Notes: a model not told the origin generated them from the sequence alone. A DNA stretch of 64,000 nucleotides from Alphaproteobacteria bacterium (GCA_024743215.1 JANSWZ010000005.1:62001-126000); one strand, 5' to 3'; positions 46,689-56,045 are shown, counted from the stretch's first letter. Numbers and translations are program-made.

Positions 46689-48149
46689 TTAGTAAGAGCC
46701 GGAGCGCGGCGGGCCTGGGTCAATAGAGGCAACTGTGTGATCAAAGCTTTCAGCCAGTAATGCGTGTTTGATGCCCGCATGGGCCGGATCAAGCCACAGA
46801 TTGTCATGCTCCCAGGGATCAGCATCAAGATCAAACAGTTCCCCCTTACCGGTGCCATGATAGACCACAAGCTTGTACCGGTCCGTGCGCCACATGGTGG
46901 CCCGGTTGTGGTGCGGCAGATCAAGCGCATCATAAAACTCGGATCTGACCCCGGACCGCGCGACCACAGCACCCTGTTCCAAAGCTGGCTTTAGCGACAA
47001 ACCCTGCATCCGCTCCAGCGGGTCAAGACCGGCAAGCGCCATCAGCGTTGGGGCAATATCGGTCAATTCGACCAGATCATCGCGCACAGCATTTGCCTTG
47101 ATATGTCCGGGCCAGCTCCAGATCATCGGCACGCGGACCAGCCCTTCATAGAAACGACAACCTTTCAGAATAAGGCCATGGTCTCCGAGCGTTTCACCAT
47201 GATCTGACGTGAAGACCACAATAGTGTTCCCAGCTTGCCCGCTTTCTTCCAAAGCATCCAGAATTCGGCCCAGCTGGTCATCAATCAGACGTATCATGGC
47301 ATAATAGGCACTGATCAGCGTTTGTGCGTCACGCTCCCCTGCAGTCTCACCGCCCGGATTATCCGGATCGGGCGCGGGGTCCACCGGCAGAACAGGGTTT
47401 GGAATGTCCAACAATTCGGGGCTTTGCGCCTTGGACTGGAAGTCAATGTCTTCAAGATATTCCTGCTGCTGCAAATCACCTGGCTGGAAATGCGGGGCCG
47501 GCACTGACTCCGGTGGGAACATGTCGCGATATTGTTTGGGTGGATTAAACGGTGGGTGCGGATCATACACATTGACGCTCAAGAACCAGGGACGTACATC
47601 GTCGCGGGACATGAACTCAATGCTGCGATCTGCCATCCAGGCTGACTGATGAAACTCGGCGGGTATCCCGTCAATATTCATGGAGAGTTCACCGAGATTC
47701 TGGCCCTTTTCGGCCACCCAGTCAGCATAGTCGTGCCCCTCTTCCCAATCATCGCGTGGGGCATGACTGTAGTAAAACTCGCTGTAACCATCATCAACAC
47801 GCGGCTCCACACCTTTTGAGGCGGATGCCAGATGCAGCTTCCCAACATTGCCGCAGCGATAGCCTTCATCTGCCAGAATTTTTGGCAGCAGAGGAAACCG
47901 GTCTGCAAAATAGGCGTTGCCATTGCGGCTTGCACCGATGGTGGATGGATACATGCCACTTAAAAAACTTGATCGACTGGGGGTGCAGATGGGTGCCTGG
48001 CAATAGGCTCTGGTAAAGGCTGTGCCCTGCGCACAAAGCCGATCAAGATTGGGCGTGGAAATATGGTGGTTTCCAAGGGCGGAAATGGTGTCAAATCTCT
48101 GCTGATCAGTGCAGACCCACAAAATGTTGGGATGATTGGTTTTTGTCAT
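46689..48149 (-). CDS. Cys-type sulfatase, no signal peptide (sulfatase 1)
   Basis: The 486-residue protein begins TKTNHPNILWVCTDQQRFD, with a metal-binding Asp. It has the formylglycine motif CTPSR at residues 55-59 within ICTPSRSSFLSGMYPS, then VGKLHLASASKG, VFTSDHGETLGDHG and the C-terminal YDALDLPHHNRATMWRTD. Type I sulfatases hydrolyse sulfate esters after the Cys is converted to formylglycine. No signal peptide is present, so it should act in the cytoplasm. It converges on the enolase-superfamily gene with a 45-base gap and diverges from the LysR gene. Confidence 0.92.
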   Translation of the reverse strand: MTKTNHPNILWVCTDQQRFDTISALGNHHISTPNLDRLCAQGTAFTRAYCQAPICTPSRSSFLSGMYPSTIGASRNGNAYFADRFPLLPKILADEGYRCGNVGKLHLASASKGVEPRVDDGYSEFYYSHAPRDDWEEGHDYADWVAEKGQNLGELSMNIDGIPAEFHQSAWMADRSIEFMSRDDVRPWFLSVNVYDPHPPFNPPKQYRDMFPPESVPAPHFQPGDLQQQEYLEDIDFQSKAQSPELLDIPNPVLPVDPAPDPDNPGGETAGERDAQTLISAYYAMIRLIDDQLGRILDALEESGQAGNTIVVFTSDHGETLGDHGLILKGCRFYEGLVRVPMIWSWPGHIKANAVRDDLVELTDIAPTLMALAGLDPLERMQGLSLKPALEQGAVVARSGVRSEFYDALDLPHHNRATMWRTDRYKLVVYHGTGKGELFDLDADPWEHDNLWLDPAHAGIKHALLAESFDHTVASIDPGPPRSGSY

Positions 48150-48367
48150 GCTGAAAGACCACACAGGTTGGCGTTTGCGGTGTCCTTACACCAGGAGAGG
48201 CGAAGAGGGTGCGGGTTGGATGGACTGAAGCAAGGCGCTGGCCTAGGCTTGCATTTCGGATTATGGCTTCCTGCAATTCTGCGCAATTCGAGCAAAGGCG
48301 CAGGTAACCGCGCAGGCAACGGCACACGGACTGGGAACAGAATGGTTGAAAAGGGGAAAAGCCTGCG

Positions 48368-49321
48368 ATGACGAACCCGCTGTCTCTCATCCGTTTTTTG
48401 GAGATCTCGCAAAAAGGCTCCATGCGCAAGGCCGCTGAATTTCTCAATATCAGCCAACCGGCTTTGAGCCAAAGCCTTCGGGAACTTGAGCTTGAAATTG
48501 GATTTCAGCTGTTTGAACGCACGCCGCGTGGTTTGAGTATCACCCCTGAAGGCCGACAACTCGCAGTTTATGCAAATGTTCTGTCCAATGATCTGTCGCT
48601 CCTGAAAGATGCTGTGATTGCCATTCGCGAACGCCGGGATGTATCGCTCAGAATTGGTGCTTCGGCGAGTATTTGCGCTGGCGCCTTGCCAGCCGTTACA
48701 GCGGCCCTGGTGGATGGCGGATTTGCGACGTCGGTCCATGTGAATGAAGGAACGTCGGATGCCCTGATCCCTGCTTTGCGGGAAGGCGCCATCGATTTGG
48801 CTGTCAGCTATCTGTGGAACCCCGGCTGCTCTGATGAAGCGCTCGCCTATGAACATTTGGGCAATTCCACCATTACCGCAATCTGTCAGCGTCATCATAA
48901 ATCGGCGCTTGAAGATCAAGGCCTTGCGTATCTGTCGGATCAAAAATGGGTCACCATGGTGCGGGCTACGGAACTGAAAGAGCGGTTTGAGAATTTTTTC
49001 AGCAGCGGAGAGATTGCGCGACCAAAGGTGGTTGTTGAAACTGACAATACGGCTCTTGCTCTGCGTCTGCTGAGTGAAAATGACTATTTTGCCTTTATTC
49101 CGTTGGAGCATACGCGTGTGCTGAGGTCGCAGAACCTCATGTCTCTCAATTTGCGGGATATTACCTGGATCCGGGGCGTTGGCCTTTTTTACCGGAAAGT
49201 CAGTGTTGATTGGGCCTATATACCGGTGGTGCGGGAGGCCTTGAGGGCCCATTACGGAAAGCATTCTTCCGATCCCGACCATGGAGATTTGCCGGTCATG
49301 AAGCTGCAGGATGTGCTGTAG
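48368..49321 (+). CDS. LysR-family transcriptional regulator
   Basis: The 317-residue protein has the N-terminal winged helix-turn-helix (GSMRKAAEFLNISQPALSQS, then LFERTPRGLSITPEG) and a C-terminal periplasmic-binding-protein-like effector domain. It diverges from sulfatase 1 across ~218 bases, the standard layout for a LysR protein and its target promoter. It ends 12 bases from the convergent tctA of system 3. It probably activates sulfatase 1 and perhaps the sulfatase 2-tctCBA operon. Confidence 0.9.
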   Translation: MTNPLSLIRFLEISQKGSMRKAAEFLNISQPALSQSLRELELEIGFQLFERTPRGLSITPEGRQLAVYANVLSNDLSLLKDAVIAIRERRDVSLRIGASASICAGALPAVTAALVDGGFATSVHVNEGTSDALIPALREGAIDLAVSYLWNPGCSDEALAYEHLGNSTITAICQRHHKSALEDQGLAYLSDQKWVTMVRATELKERFENFFSSGEIARPKVVVETDNTALALRLLSENDYFAFIPLEHTRVLRSQNLMSLNLRDITWIRGVGLFYRKVSVDWAYIPVVREALRAHYGKHSSDPDHGDLPVMKLQDVL

Positions 49322-49333
49322 ACTCATGTGAAA

Positions 49334-50797
49334 CTACACTGCTCTGCGCCGCATGACATAGGTGACCAGAGGCGGTAGCAGCAGAGTTGCAGCCGCCACG
49401 GCAATGAAGATCACCGCAACGGGGCGCTCAAGGATACCGAGATAGGATCCTTCCGACCACATCAGCGCCGACCGCAATTGCGTTTCTGCCAATCCGCCCA
49501 GAACGAAGCCGATGACGAATGGCGCGAGTGGAATTTTTAGTCGCTCAAAGATGAGGCCAAGGAGTCCAAAAATGAAGAGAACCACGACATCGAAAACCTC
49601 GTTGCGCAGCGAATAGCAACCCAATACGGCAAAGACGATCATGATCGGATAAAGCAGTTCCCGGGGCACACGGACCAGCGACACGAAGGCGCGCATGCCG
49701 GTGAACAGAACAATGCCACACAGAATTGTCGTAAAGAGATAGGCGAACACGACGCCCCAGGCCAGATCAGGTGAATTGGTGAACAGAAGCGGTCCGGGCG
49801 TAATGTTGTGAAGGATCAACGCGCCAAGAAGTATTGCGTCAACAGCGCTGCCGGGAATGCCAAGGGCCACCAGCGGGATCAACGCGCCGCCGACATTGGC
49901 ATTGTTGGCGGATTCCGCAGCTATAATGCCGCCCGGCTCTCCGGTGCCGAATTTGACACCGTTCTTGTGAAAGGTTTTTGCCACCGAATAAGAGATTGTG
50001 GACGCAATGCTGGCGCCAACGCCGGGAAGAATCCCGATCCAGGCTCCGACAAAGGAGGAGCGCAGCAGATTCACCCAATTGTCCTTGAAGACGTCACGCA
50101 TGCCACTCACCGCATTGCCGGTCAGTGATACGGTTTCAACTTCGGGCTCTTTGCTCAATAAAGCGCTCAAGGATGTGCCGATGACGAACAGTCCGAGCAG
50201 AACAGGCAGGGTGTCCAGACCGCCAACCATTTGACCAATGCCAAAATCAAGCCGCAAGGCACCATCTGCGGCGCTAACGCCCGGCACCGAGGCCAACAGG
50301 CCCAGAACGCCTGCAATCAAGCCACCGGTCATGTTTCCGCGAATGAGAGAGGCCATCAGAACCAGCCCCATTGTTATCAGCGCGAAATACTCCCACGGGC
50401 CAAAATAGGTTCCCCAGATGGAGAGCGGGCGTGCCAGAAGCAGCAAAACCAGTCCGGCAATCAACCCCCCCGTCAGTGATGCAACAATGCAGATGGCAAG
50501 CGCGCGTTCGGGCTGGCCCTTTTGTGCCATGGGAAAGGCATCAAGCGTGGTCATGATTGACGACGGCGTGCCAGGCATGCGCAACAGCGCGGCGCTGACC
50601 ATACCACCGCTGACACCGCCCACATACATGCCGACAAGCATCACAATCGCATCGACGCTGGACATGGTGAGGGTCAGCGGAACCATGACGGCAATCAGGG
50701 TTGCCGGACCAATACCGGGGATGACGCCGACCACAAGCCCGGCAAGTCCGCCTATCATGGCAAAGAGAATGGGCGACAGACCAAAAAAGCTGAACAT
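49334..50797 (-). CDS. TTT-family large membrane subunit (TctA-like), system 3
   Basis: The 487-residue membrane protein has AGLVVGVIPGIGPATLIAVM, LLRMPGTPSSIMTTLDAFPM, GILPGVGASIASTISY and IAAESANNANVGGALIPLV. These are the TctA repeat motifs, with ESANNA where the other systems have ETGNNA or EAGNNA. It is the last gene of the sulfatase 2-tctC-tctB-tctA operon and starts 4 bases after the tctB stop. Confidence 0.9.
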   Translation of the reverse strand: MFSFFGLSPILFAMIGGLAGLVVGVIPGIGPATLIAVMVPLTLTMSSVDAIVMLVGMYVGGVSGGMVSAALLRMPGTPSSIMTTLDAFPMAQKGQPERALAICIVASLTGGLIAGLVLLLLARPLSIWGTYFGPWEYFALITMGLVLMASLIRGNMTGGLIAGVLGLLASVPGVSAADGALRLDFGIGQMVGGLDTLPVLLGLFVIGTSLSALLSKEPEVETVSLTGNAVSGMRDVFKDNWVNLLRSSFVGAWIGILPGVGASIASTISYSVAKTFHKNGVKFGTGEPGGIIAAESANNANVGGALIPLVALGIPGSAVDAILLGALILHNITPGPLLFTNSPDLAWGVVFAYLFTTILCGIVLFTGMRAFVSLVRVPRELLYPIMIVFAVLGCYSLRNEVFDVVVLFIFGLLGLIFERLKIPLAPFVIGFVLGGLAETQLRSALMWSEGSYLGILERPVAVIFIAVAAATLLLPPLVTYVMRRRAV

Positions 50798-50801
50798 TTG
50801 A

Positions 50802-51269
50802 CTAGCCCTGCCCGATCATCTTGAATCCAAGGCCCAGATCAGCCCCCAGAAGCAACACGCAAATGGCACCGGCCGTTGCCGCTGCAACTGTCAAATTGTG
50901 TCGGCTGGGACGTGCCAGAAAGCCAGCACACAGAACATAGGCTGTTGATAGCCAGATGAAATCCACCTTGCCGGTCAGCAGAATCAGCCCGTAAAGCACG
51001 GTTGCAAGTGTGACGACAATGTTGGACCTGGGCGGCAGATTCAATGTGCCAAAAAACCGTTTGAATGGATCAGAACCCGATTGCCGAAAGGTCTGAATGG
51101 CTCTGGCCAGTTGAACGAGGGCCAGAACAATCAAACAAATTGCCAGGGCCCGTGGGAAAGCACGCCCACCCAGACTGTCAAAACCGAATTCCCGAATGGA
51201 GCCAACTGAACCCAATGTGACAATCGCGACGATCAGGCAAAGTGTGGCATTCGCTAGATAACGCACCAT
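50802..51269 (-). CDS. TTT-family small membrane subunit (TctB-like), system 3
   Basis: The ~155-residue protein has four hydrophobic segments, starting VRYLANATLCLIVAIVTLG. GGGGAGG lies immediately before the ATG, so the following in-frame GTG may be the true start. An earlier in-frame start would add a segment overlapping that ribosome site. The call rests on size, topology and position between tctC and tctA. Confidence 0.8.
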   Translation of the reverse strand: MVRYLANATLCLIVAIVTLGSVGSIREFGFDSLGGRAFPRALAICLIVLALVQLARAIQTFRQSGSDPFKRFFGTLNLPPRSNIVVTLATVLYGLILLTGKVDFIWLSTAYVLCAGFLARPSRHNLTVAAATAGAICVLLLGADLGLGFKMIGQG

Positions 51270-51363
51270 AGCCTCCCCATGGTTCAAACGGCATTCCATT
51301 GACAGATGGTCTGCAAACAACGTCCGGATCGACAGGATGGCGATCCAGACGCATCAAGTCACG

Positions 51364-52296
51364 CTATTTGGCGATTTTCGCACCCAAGCGTGTAATCGTA
51401 TCAGTTGCAGCGTCGATCTTGTCTGCCAGCATATCACCGGACACAAAGACCGGCTTGAATCCGCCTTCTGTCATTTCCTTCAGGAGTGCAGGATCAGTCA
51501 TCAGGGTTTCCAGACCCTGTTGCAGCTTGGCCAGCACATCATCCGGTGTGCCCTTGGGTGCCAGAATCCAGTTTCCAATGCAAAATTCAGCATCGTAACC
51601 AAGCTCTCTCGCAGTTGGGACATCGGGCAAAACCGGGTCCCGTTCCGCTGACATGATCACAAGAGGCTTCAGACCGTTTTCCTGATAGGCCAAGGCCTCT
51701 GAAACGGCAAAAATCGAAACATCAGTATGACCGCCCATCAAAGATGCCAGACGCTCGGACCCCTGACCTGCCTGAACAAGGGATACATTGATCCCTGCAA
51801 CTTCATTGAGATACATGGATGCAAAATGGGCAGGTGCGCCGATGTTGGCCGCTTCGCGCATTCTGGTTCCGCCTTTGACAGCCTCAACCGCCGCCTTGTA
51901 ATCCGCATAGGGAGATTTTGGCGCACCGACATAGACCAGGCATTGCTGGGCAACTTCTGCGAGCGGCTCAAACGCTTCCGGTCCATAATCTGTAACGCCC
52001 AGAACGTTGGCGGTAATCAGCCCCTGATGCAACAGGAGGATCGTGTACCCATCCGGATCAGCCTCTTTGACCTGGCGAGAGGCGACAGAGCCACCGCCAC
52101 CACGTGAGTTCTTTACCGTGATTTCCTGATCAAAAGCCTTGATTTCACGATTGTATTTCGACAACGTGCGCGCCACCCTGTCACCGGAACCACCCGGTGC
52201 AGACGGCACGACCAATGTGATTTCCTTTTCCGGGAATTCCGCCATTGCTGGCCCTGCCAACACTGTGGCGATCGCAACTGCAATTAGTCTCTTCAT
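51364..52296 (-). CDS. TTT-family periplasmic solute-binding protein (TctC-like), system 3
   Basis: The 310-residue protein has a short signal peptide (MKRLIAVAIATVLAGPAMA), then ITLVVPSAPGGSGDRVARTL and the TctC middle GYTILLLHQGLITANVLG. GAGGAG eight bases upstream supports the ATG over one five codons earlier. The loop after the first strand ends GGSGDR, where other TctC proteins usually have GGxxD. It follows sulfatase 2 by about 70 bases in the same direction. Confidence 0.88.
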   Translation of the reverse strand: MKRLIAVAIATVLAGPAMAEFPEKEITLVVPSAPGGSGDRVARTLSKYNREIKAFDQEITVKNSRGGGGSVASRQVKEADPDGYTILLLHQGLITANVLGVTDYGPEAFEPLAEVAQQCLVYVGAPKSPYADYKAAVEAVKGGTRMREAANIGAPAHFASMYLNEVAGINVSLVQAGQGSERLASLMGGHTDVSIFAVSEALAYQENGLKPLVIMSAERDPVLPDVPTARELGYDAEFCIGNWILAPKGTPDDVLAKLQQGLETLMTDPALLKEMTEGGFKPVFVSGDMLADKIDAATDTITRLGAKIAK

Positions 52297-52365
52297 GATA
52301 TTTCTCCTCACCTAAAGTTTTCTTGTTCGTCGTCCCTGGTCATTGCTTAGCCGGCTTTTTAATGG

Positions 52366-53901
52366 TCAGGCCATCCCCACAACGGGCAGAGGTTCCTTCA
52401 AAACATCGTCCGGGCGCTCGTTGATCAGGCCCATAAGCCGCTGCCTCTCATTTCTGTGTTCGGGCCTTTCCCACAGATTGTTCACTTCATAAGGATCGTT
52501 CGAGAGATCATACATTTCACCCACTTCCGACAATGTATCGAATGTCAGTTTCCAGTCAGGCGTGCGGGCCGTGCGCAGTTCCAGTTCCACTCCGCAGCGC
52601 GAGGCGGCCAATCCCCATTCCACATAGGAATGCGTGCGTTCCTCCTCTCCGCGGATCACGGGCATGAGGCTTCTTCCATGGCGATCCCGGTCATCCTGCG
52701 CTCCCGACAGTTCAAGGAATGTCGGGAGCAGATCAACCAGTGAAATGGGTGTGTCGATTATGTTGTTTTCGGGAATGCCGGGACCGGCAATCAGACAGCC
52801 AACACGGATCAGTCCATCATACAGCATTGGCCCTTTCAGCAGCAGACCGTGATCACCCAGCCAATCACCGTGATCAGAAGTGAAAATGACATAGGTGTTG
52901 TCATCGAGACCAGCCTCCCTCACCGCATTCATGATGCGTCCAAATGTGTGGTCAGCCAGCGAAATCATACCGTAATAGTTGGCGATCACTTCGCGCAGAA
53001 TATCATCTTCAAGCTGCTCGGGTCGCGACCAGTTCGCCCGGATTTTTCGGAACACTTCGTCTTCCATGACCGGCTCGTTTTTCCGTGACGCCTCATGCCA
53101 CCATGGCTTGCCTGTAAAGTCCCGCACCCGCTCTGGCGGTAAATCCACATCTTTGGGATCATGCATCCGGCTCCACGGCTCGGGCGCATCAAATGGCGTG
53201 TGCGGATCAGGGATCGATACCCAAAGCGCAAATGGGTCTTCATGCTTGCCTTTGATGAATTCCACCGCACGATCGCCACACCAGCTGGATGTATGCCAGG
53301 CTGATGGCAATGCAGAATGCCAGACCTGCTCAAAGCCGGATTCCGGCGGCAGGCGTGTTTCGTGGGCTTCCAGTTTTTCCGGGCCACGGCCATCGGCAAA
53401 GAACCAGTTTTCATAGTGCAGGACATGGGGCGGCGGGCTGGGTTTGAGATTGAAATGCCCCATCAGCATCAGCTCACAATGATCGAAGCCCATATAGGGT
53501 CCGAACCATTCATCCATATTGTAATCCGGTGTACTGGACAGGCATTCCGGACGGCCAGTGGGTTCAAATGTGCGAACCGTCGACAGATGCGGCTTGCCAA
53601 TGAAGCCAGTTGCGTAACCCGAGGCGGCCAATTTGCCAGCCCAGCCATTTTCGCCGGTTTCCAGCGGCAAATCGATACCATTATCCTTGACACCATGGGT
53701 CAATGGGAAAAGCCCGGTCAGGATTGAAGCACGGGAGGGCTGACAAATCGGATTGGCTGTCGTGCAATTGGAGAAGCGCGTTCCCTTGCGGGCGAATTCA
53801 TCAAGATGAGGCGTTTTGACAGCACGCCCTTCAAAACCAAAGCAATCTCCGCGATGCTGATCTGTGGTCACAAGAATAATGTTTGGTTTGCTTTTTCGCA
53901 T
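52366..53901 (-). CDS. Cys-type sulfatase, no signal peptide (sulfatase 2)
   Basis: The 511-residue protein starts RKSKPNIILVTTDQHRGDC, has the formylglycine motif CQPSR at residues 53-57 in ICQPSRASILTGLFP, then GFIGKPHLS and IFTSDHGDWLGDHGLLLKG. It lacks a signal peptide and so should be cytoplasmic. It is the first gene of an operon with tctC, tctB and tctA, suggesting that the imported compound is a sulfate ester. It is co-linear with sulfatase 1 but diverged. The Cys must be matured by an enzyme encoded elsewhere. Confidence 0.92.
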   Translation of the reverse strand: MRKSKPNIILVTTDQHRGDCFGFEGRAVKTPHLDEFARKGTRFSNCTTANPICQPSRASILTGLFPLTHGVKDNGIDLPLETGENGWAGKLAASGYATGFIGKPHLSTVRTFEPTGRPECLSSTPDYNMDEWFGPYMGFDHCELMLMGHFNLKPSPPPHVLHYENWFFADGRGPEKLEAHETRLPPESGFEQVWHSALPSAWHTSSWCGDRAVEFIKGKHEDPFALWVSIPDPHTPFDAPEPWSRMHDPKDVDLPPERVRDFTGKPWWHEASRKNEPVMEDEVFRKIRANWSRPEQLEDDILREVIANYYGMISLADHTFGRIMNAVREAGLDDNTYVIFTSDHGDWLGDHGLLLKGPMLYDGLIRVGCLIAGPGIPENNIIDTPISLVDLLPTFLELSGAQDDRDRHGRSLMPVIRGEEERTHSYVEWGLAASRCGVELELRTARTPDWKLTFDTLSEVGEMYDLSNDPYEVNNLWERPEHRNERQRLMGLINERPDDVLKEPLPVVGMA

Positions 53902-53997
53902 CGTGGGTCCTCCTGCAATAGGAATCCCCGAATATGCTCATCAGCGCAAATAATAATATTGGATTAGTTGATATGCTATGCCTATCACTTAGTTCAC

Positions 53998-54330
53998 GGC
54001 TTTGGCACAACGCCATTGGTGGAACGACTGCGCTGTGGCGTTGACATCACTTTCGGTTGCAGGACTTTCAGGGACTTGCCGGTGCAATCCATCTGGACTG
54101 GGAGTCATTCAACAAGATTGGTTAAGGCATCCGTCCAGCTTGCGGCACAGGGCAGCTGCCGATGCTGCCAGTTTGGCTGAGTTCATGACAGGGAAAGACG
54201 AAACATTTGTCTTGGCAAAATCCGGTGATTTGCGTTTCCGTCGTGAAGTCTGGCTATCAACTCACTCAGATACCAATGCGGCGGCCAGCATTAGAACGGT
54301 CCATATGATCGATAGAGACCCGCCTGAGTG
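53998..54330 (+). pseudogene. Decayed LysR-type regulator remnant
   Basis: In one frame TPLVERLRCGVDITFGCRTF resembles the LysR effector-domain segment around the conserved xxLxxGxxDxxxG. In another frame LRFRREVWLSTHSDTNAAAS, then IRTVHMID, resembles the extreme C-terminus of LysR proteins. The two pieces are out of frame and closer than in an intact protein, and no DNA-binding domain is found upstream. This suggests deletion plus frameshift. It is divergent from the sulfatase 2 operon, where a LysR regulator would be expected. Confidence 0.4.
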
Positions 54331-54342
54331 CACATCGGCAAG

Positions 54343-55191
54343 TCAGTAGCCATTACGTTCCCTGGCCTTGCTCAGTTCAAGCAGATCATCATTTGTGCCC
54401 ACGTCAAAATTGCTCCAATTGTCCCAATATGTGCGCCCTCTCCAGCGGATAAACGAGCCAAAAGTGTACCAAAAAAACGCCAGCAATAACGCCAACCCGA
54501 AACCCATGAGCAACCAGAACCCTGCCCCGCCAATTGAAGCTACAAATGAATTTAAATTTTCAGCCAATTGATCAAGGTTTTCACTCGAGTTTTGGAACAT
54601 TCCATAAATGCCAAACAGCCCACCTAGAACAAAAAACAGTGCTTTAAGGTATTCACGTTTGAGCGCTGCCAACAGTTTGGGTTTTTCCAGGTGCCTGTCA
54701 AAAATCACGAGACCGAGAACCTGTTTCCCAAATGTTTTTCCTCTCATCGTTATCAAACCTGCGAATAGCAATGGAGCCAAAAGCACCAGAAATGGTTCCA
54801 TGGAATACGCAATGATCTGCTTGCCACTTTCGTCCGCCAAATACTCTATGGTTGTTGATGCATTGCCATTATCGGTTATCCCCGACCGATTCAGGACCAC
54901 GGTGTAATGGGTCGTCAAACCCATGTTGGTTGTTCTGCAGATTGACTGATGATGTACCTGTCCCGCCGATGTCGGCAACAGCTCCTGCATTCTATCGGCA
55001 GAGACAATTTGTTCAGGCACGCATGTTGTAGATTTATACAATTCAGGGGCTATGAATTGAACATCAAATATTGAATTGAGCGCGACGGTCATGAACGCAA
55101 ATACGATAGAAACAAAAATAAAATCTATCAAATAGGCAAATACTCTGCGGATGAAATATCTGTTTGCCAAAGAAGAATCCCCAAAATTCAA
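54343..55191 (-). CDS. RDD-family membrane protein
   Basis: The 282-residue protein has the RDD signature RRVFAYLIDFIFVSIVFAF near the N-terminus and GKTFGKQVLGLVIFDR, followed by further hydrophobic helices. A ~90-residue polar stretch with two cysteines lies between the first and second helices and would be outside the membrane. RDD proteins are of mostly unknown function; some affect ion or osmotic balance. Its first ~14 codons and upstream region are part of a direct repeat that recurs 896 bases away. Confidence 0.8.
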   Translation of the reverse strand: MNFGDSSLANRYFIRRVFAYLIDFIFVSIVFAFMTVALNSIFDVQFIAPELYKSTTCVPEQIVSADRMQELLPTSAGQVHHQSICRTTNMGLTTHYTVVLNRSGITDNGNASTTIEYLADESGKQIIAYSMEPFLVLLAPLLFAGLITMRGKTFGKQVLGLVIFDRHLEKPKLLAALKREYLKALFFVLGGLFGIYGMFQNSSENLDQLAENLNSFVASIGGAGFWLLMGFGLALLLAFFWYTFGSFIRWRGRTYWDNWSNFDVGTNDDLLELSKARERNGY

Positions 55192-55291
55192 TTTAACATT
55201 GATCTTTTCTAGATTAAAATCACCGATGTATCAAACTTGGCTTTCTGGATGCGCTCCATTGATCATTCGTAGTGTCTTATCCAATGAGCGT
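55150..55291. repeat. 142-bp direct repeat, copy 1
   Basis: It aligns without gaps to copy 2, with about 116 of 141 bases matching by eye. It covers the first ~14 codons of the RDD gene and ~100 bases of its upstream region, so it should include the RDD promoter. Mismatches show no codon-position bias on the plus strand, although both copies are open there. Confidence 0.75.
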
Positions 55292-55578
55292 GGAAGATCT
55301 CGGCCGCCAACGCTTGCCAATTTCTTGACACAATTCCTGGCAGCACAGTCTCCCGCATCATGGCGGCGCTGATACATTTTTGTCGTAACGCCAAATCCGC
55401 ATGTAGCCGCAGGCTGCCTTTAAAAACCGAACGCGATGCGCAAAGCCCCGGGCCAAGTGGAACAGGTCCGCGCAGGAATGGACCGCTTCTGGCCTGTGTT
55501 TGGGCACATCATAAAAAGACATGCTCAGGGCACTTTCAGACCGGATCACCGGATCAGAAAGCAAGGCCGCGTCACGGG
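55292..55578. other. Interval with one doubtful short frame
   Basis: A minus-strand frame of 68 codons (55358-55564), rich in Arg, Tyr and His (for example GYMRIWRYDKNVS), is the only candidate gene. It has no recognised family and I cannot support it as coding. Confidence 0.25.
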
Positions 55579-55944
55579 TCAGTTGGTGCAGTAGTTCTTT
55601 ACCGCATCGTCAATGTTGCTTTGCAGGGTTGCAATGCGTTCATTGTACAGTTTTGTCATGCACGAGACATTTGAACCACAGGCGGCGCGGGACTTCAGGA
55701 AGGCCGTTGCGGCGTCATGACGGATGCCGCTGACGCCCATCAGCAATGGCATTGCCTTATAGCCATACCACAGCCCGCCCATCTGTGAATCCAGAGCCGA
55801 TAGTGTCGGATTGGAACATATTGCCAGTTCGTCCGGCGCAGTGGCTTTGGAACAATCAAAACTGGCGGCGAAAACAGGAAGTGAAAACACTGTTGCGGCG
55901 AGTGCAATTGCCAAGGCTTTGATCTTTATAGGCCGATATCTCAT
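55579..55944 (-). CDS. LprI-like secreted protein (lysozyme-inhibitor LprI N-terminal domain type)
   Basis: The ~121-residue protein has a signal peptide (IKALAIALAATVFSLPVFAA) and then SFDCSKATAPDELAICSNPT with LSALDSQM. This is the Cys-containing pattern of the LprI-N family: C, then ~12 residues, C, then an LD(x)xM helix. Three further cysteines (ACGSNVSC and NYC) follow. Function is uncertain; one member inhibits lysozyme. The ATG opening MRYRPIK gives a normal signal peptide. Repeat copy 2 lies directly upstream. Confidence 0.75.
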   Translation of the reverse strand: MRYRPIKIKALAIALAATVFSLPVFAASFDCSKATAPDELAICSNPTLSALDSQMGGLWYGYKAMPLLMGVSGIRHDAATAFLKSRAACGSNVSCMTKLYNERIATLQSNIDDAVKNYCTN

Positions 55945-56045
55945 GTCTCTCTCCAAATTTTGCAAAATACATATTTGCAAGTTCGCGTATCACACTCCCA
56001 GAGCCGTTTCAGTCAGAGCAAAATGCTCGGTCATTGCACGCTCCC

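Noticed and set aside
48146-49327. 393-codon minus-strand frame opposite the LysR gene
   Set aside because: It is a shadow. The LysR helix-turn-helix and effector domain are clear on the plus strand.
55151-55291. Plus-strand peptides starting MK(Y/H)LFAK in both copies of the 142-bp repeat
   Set aside because: Both are open, but the differences between copies are spread over all codon positions, which argues against selection on a protein.
55358-55564. 68-codon minus-strand frame between the RDD and LprI-like genes
   Set aside because: There is no ribosome site or known family. I kept it only as a note in the interval entry.
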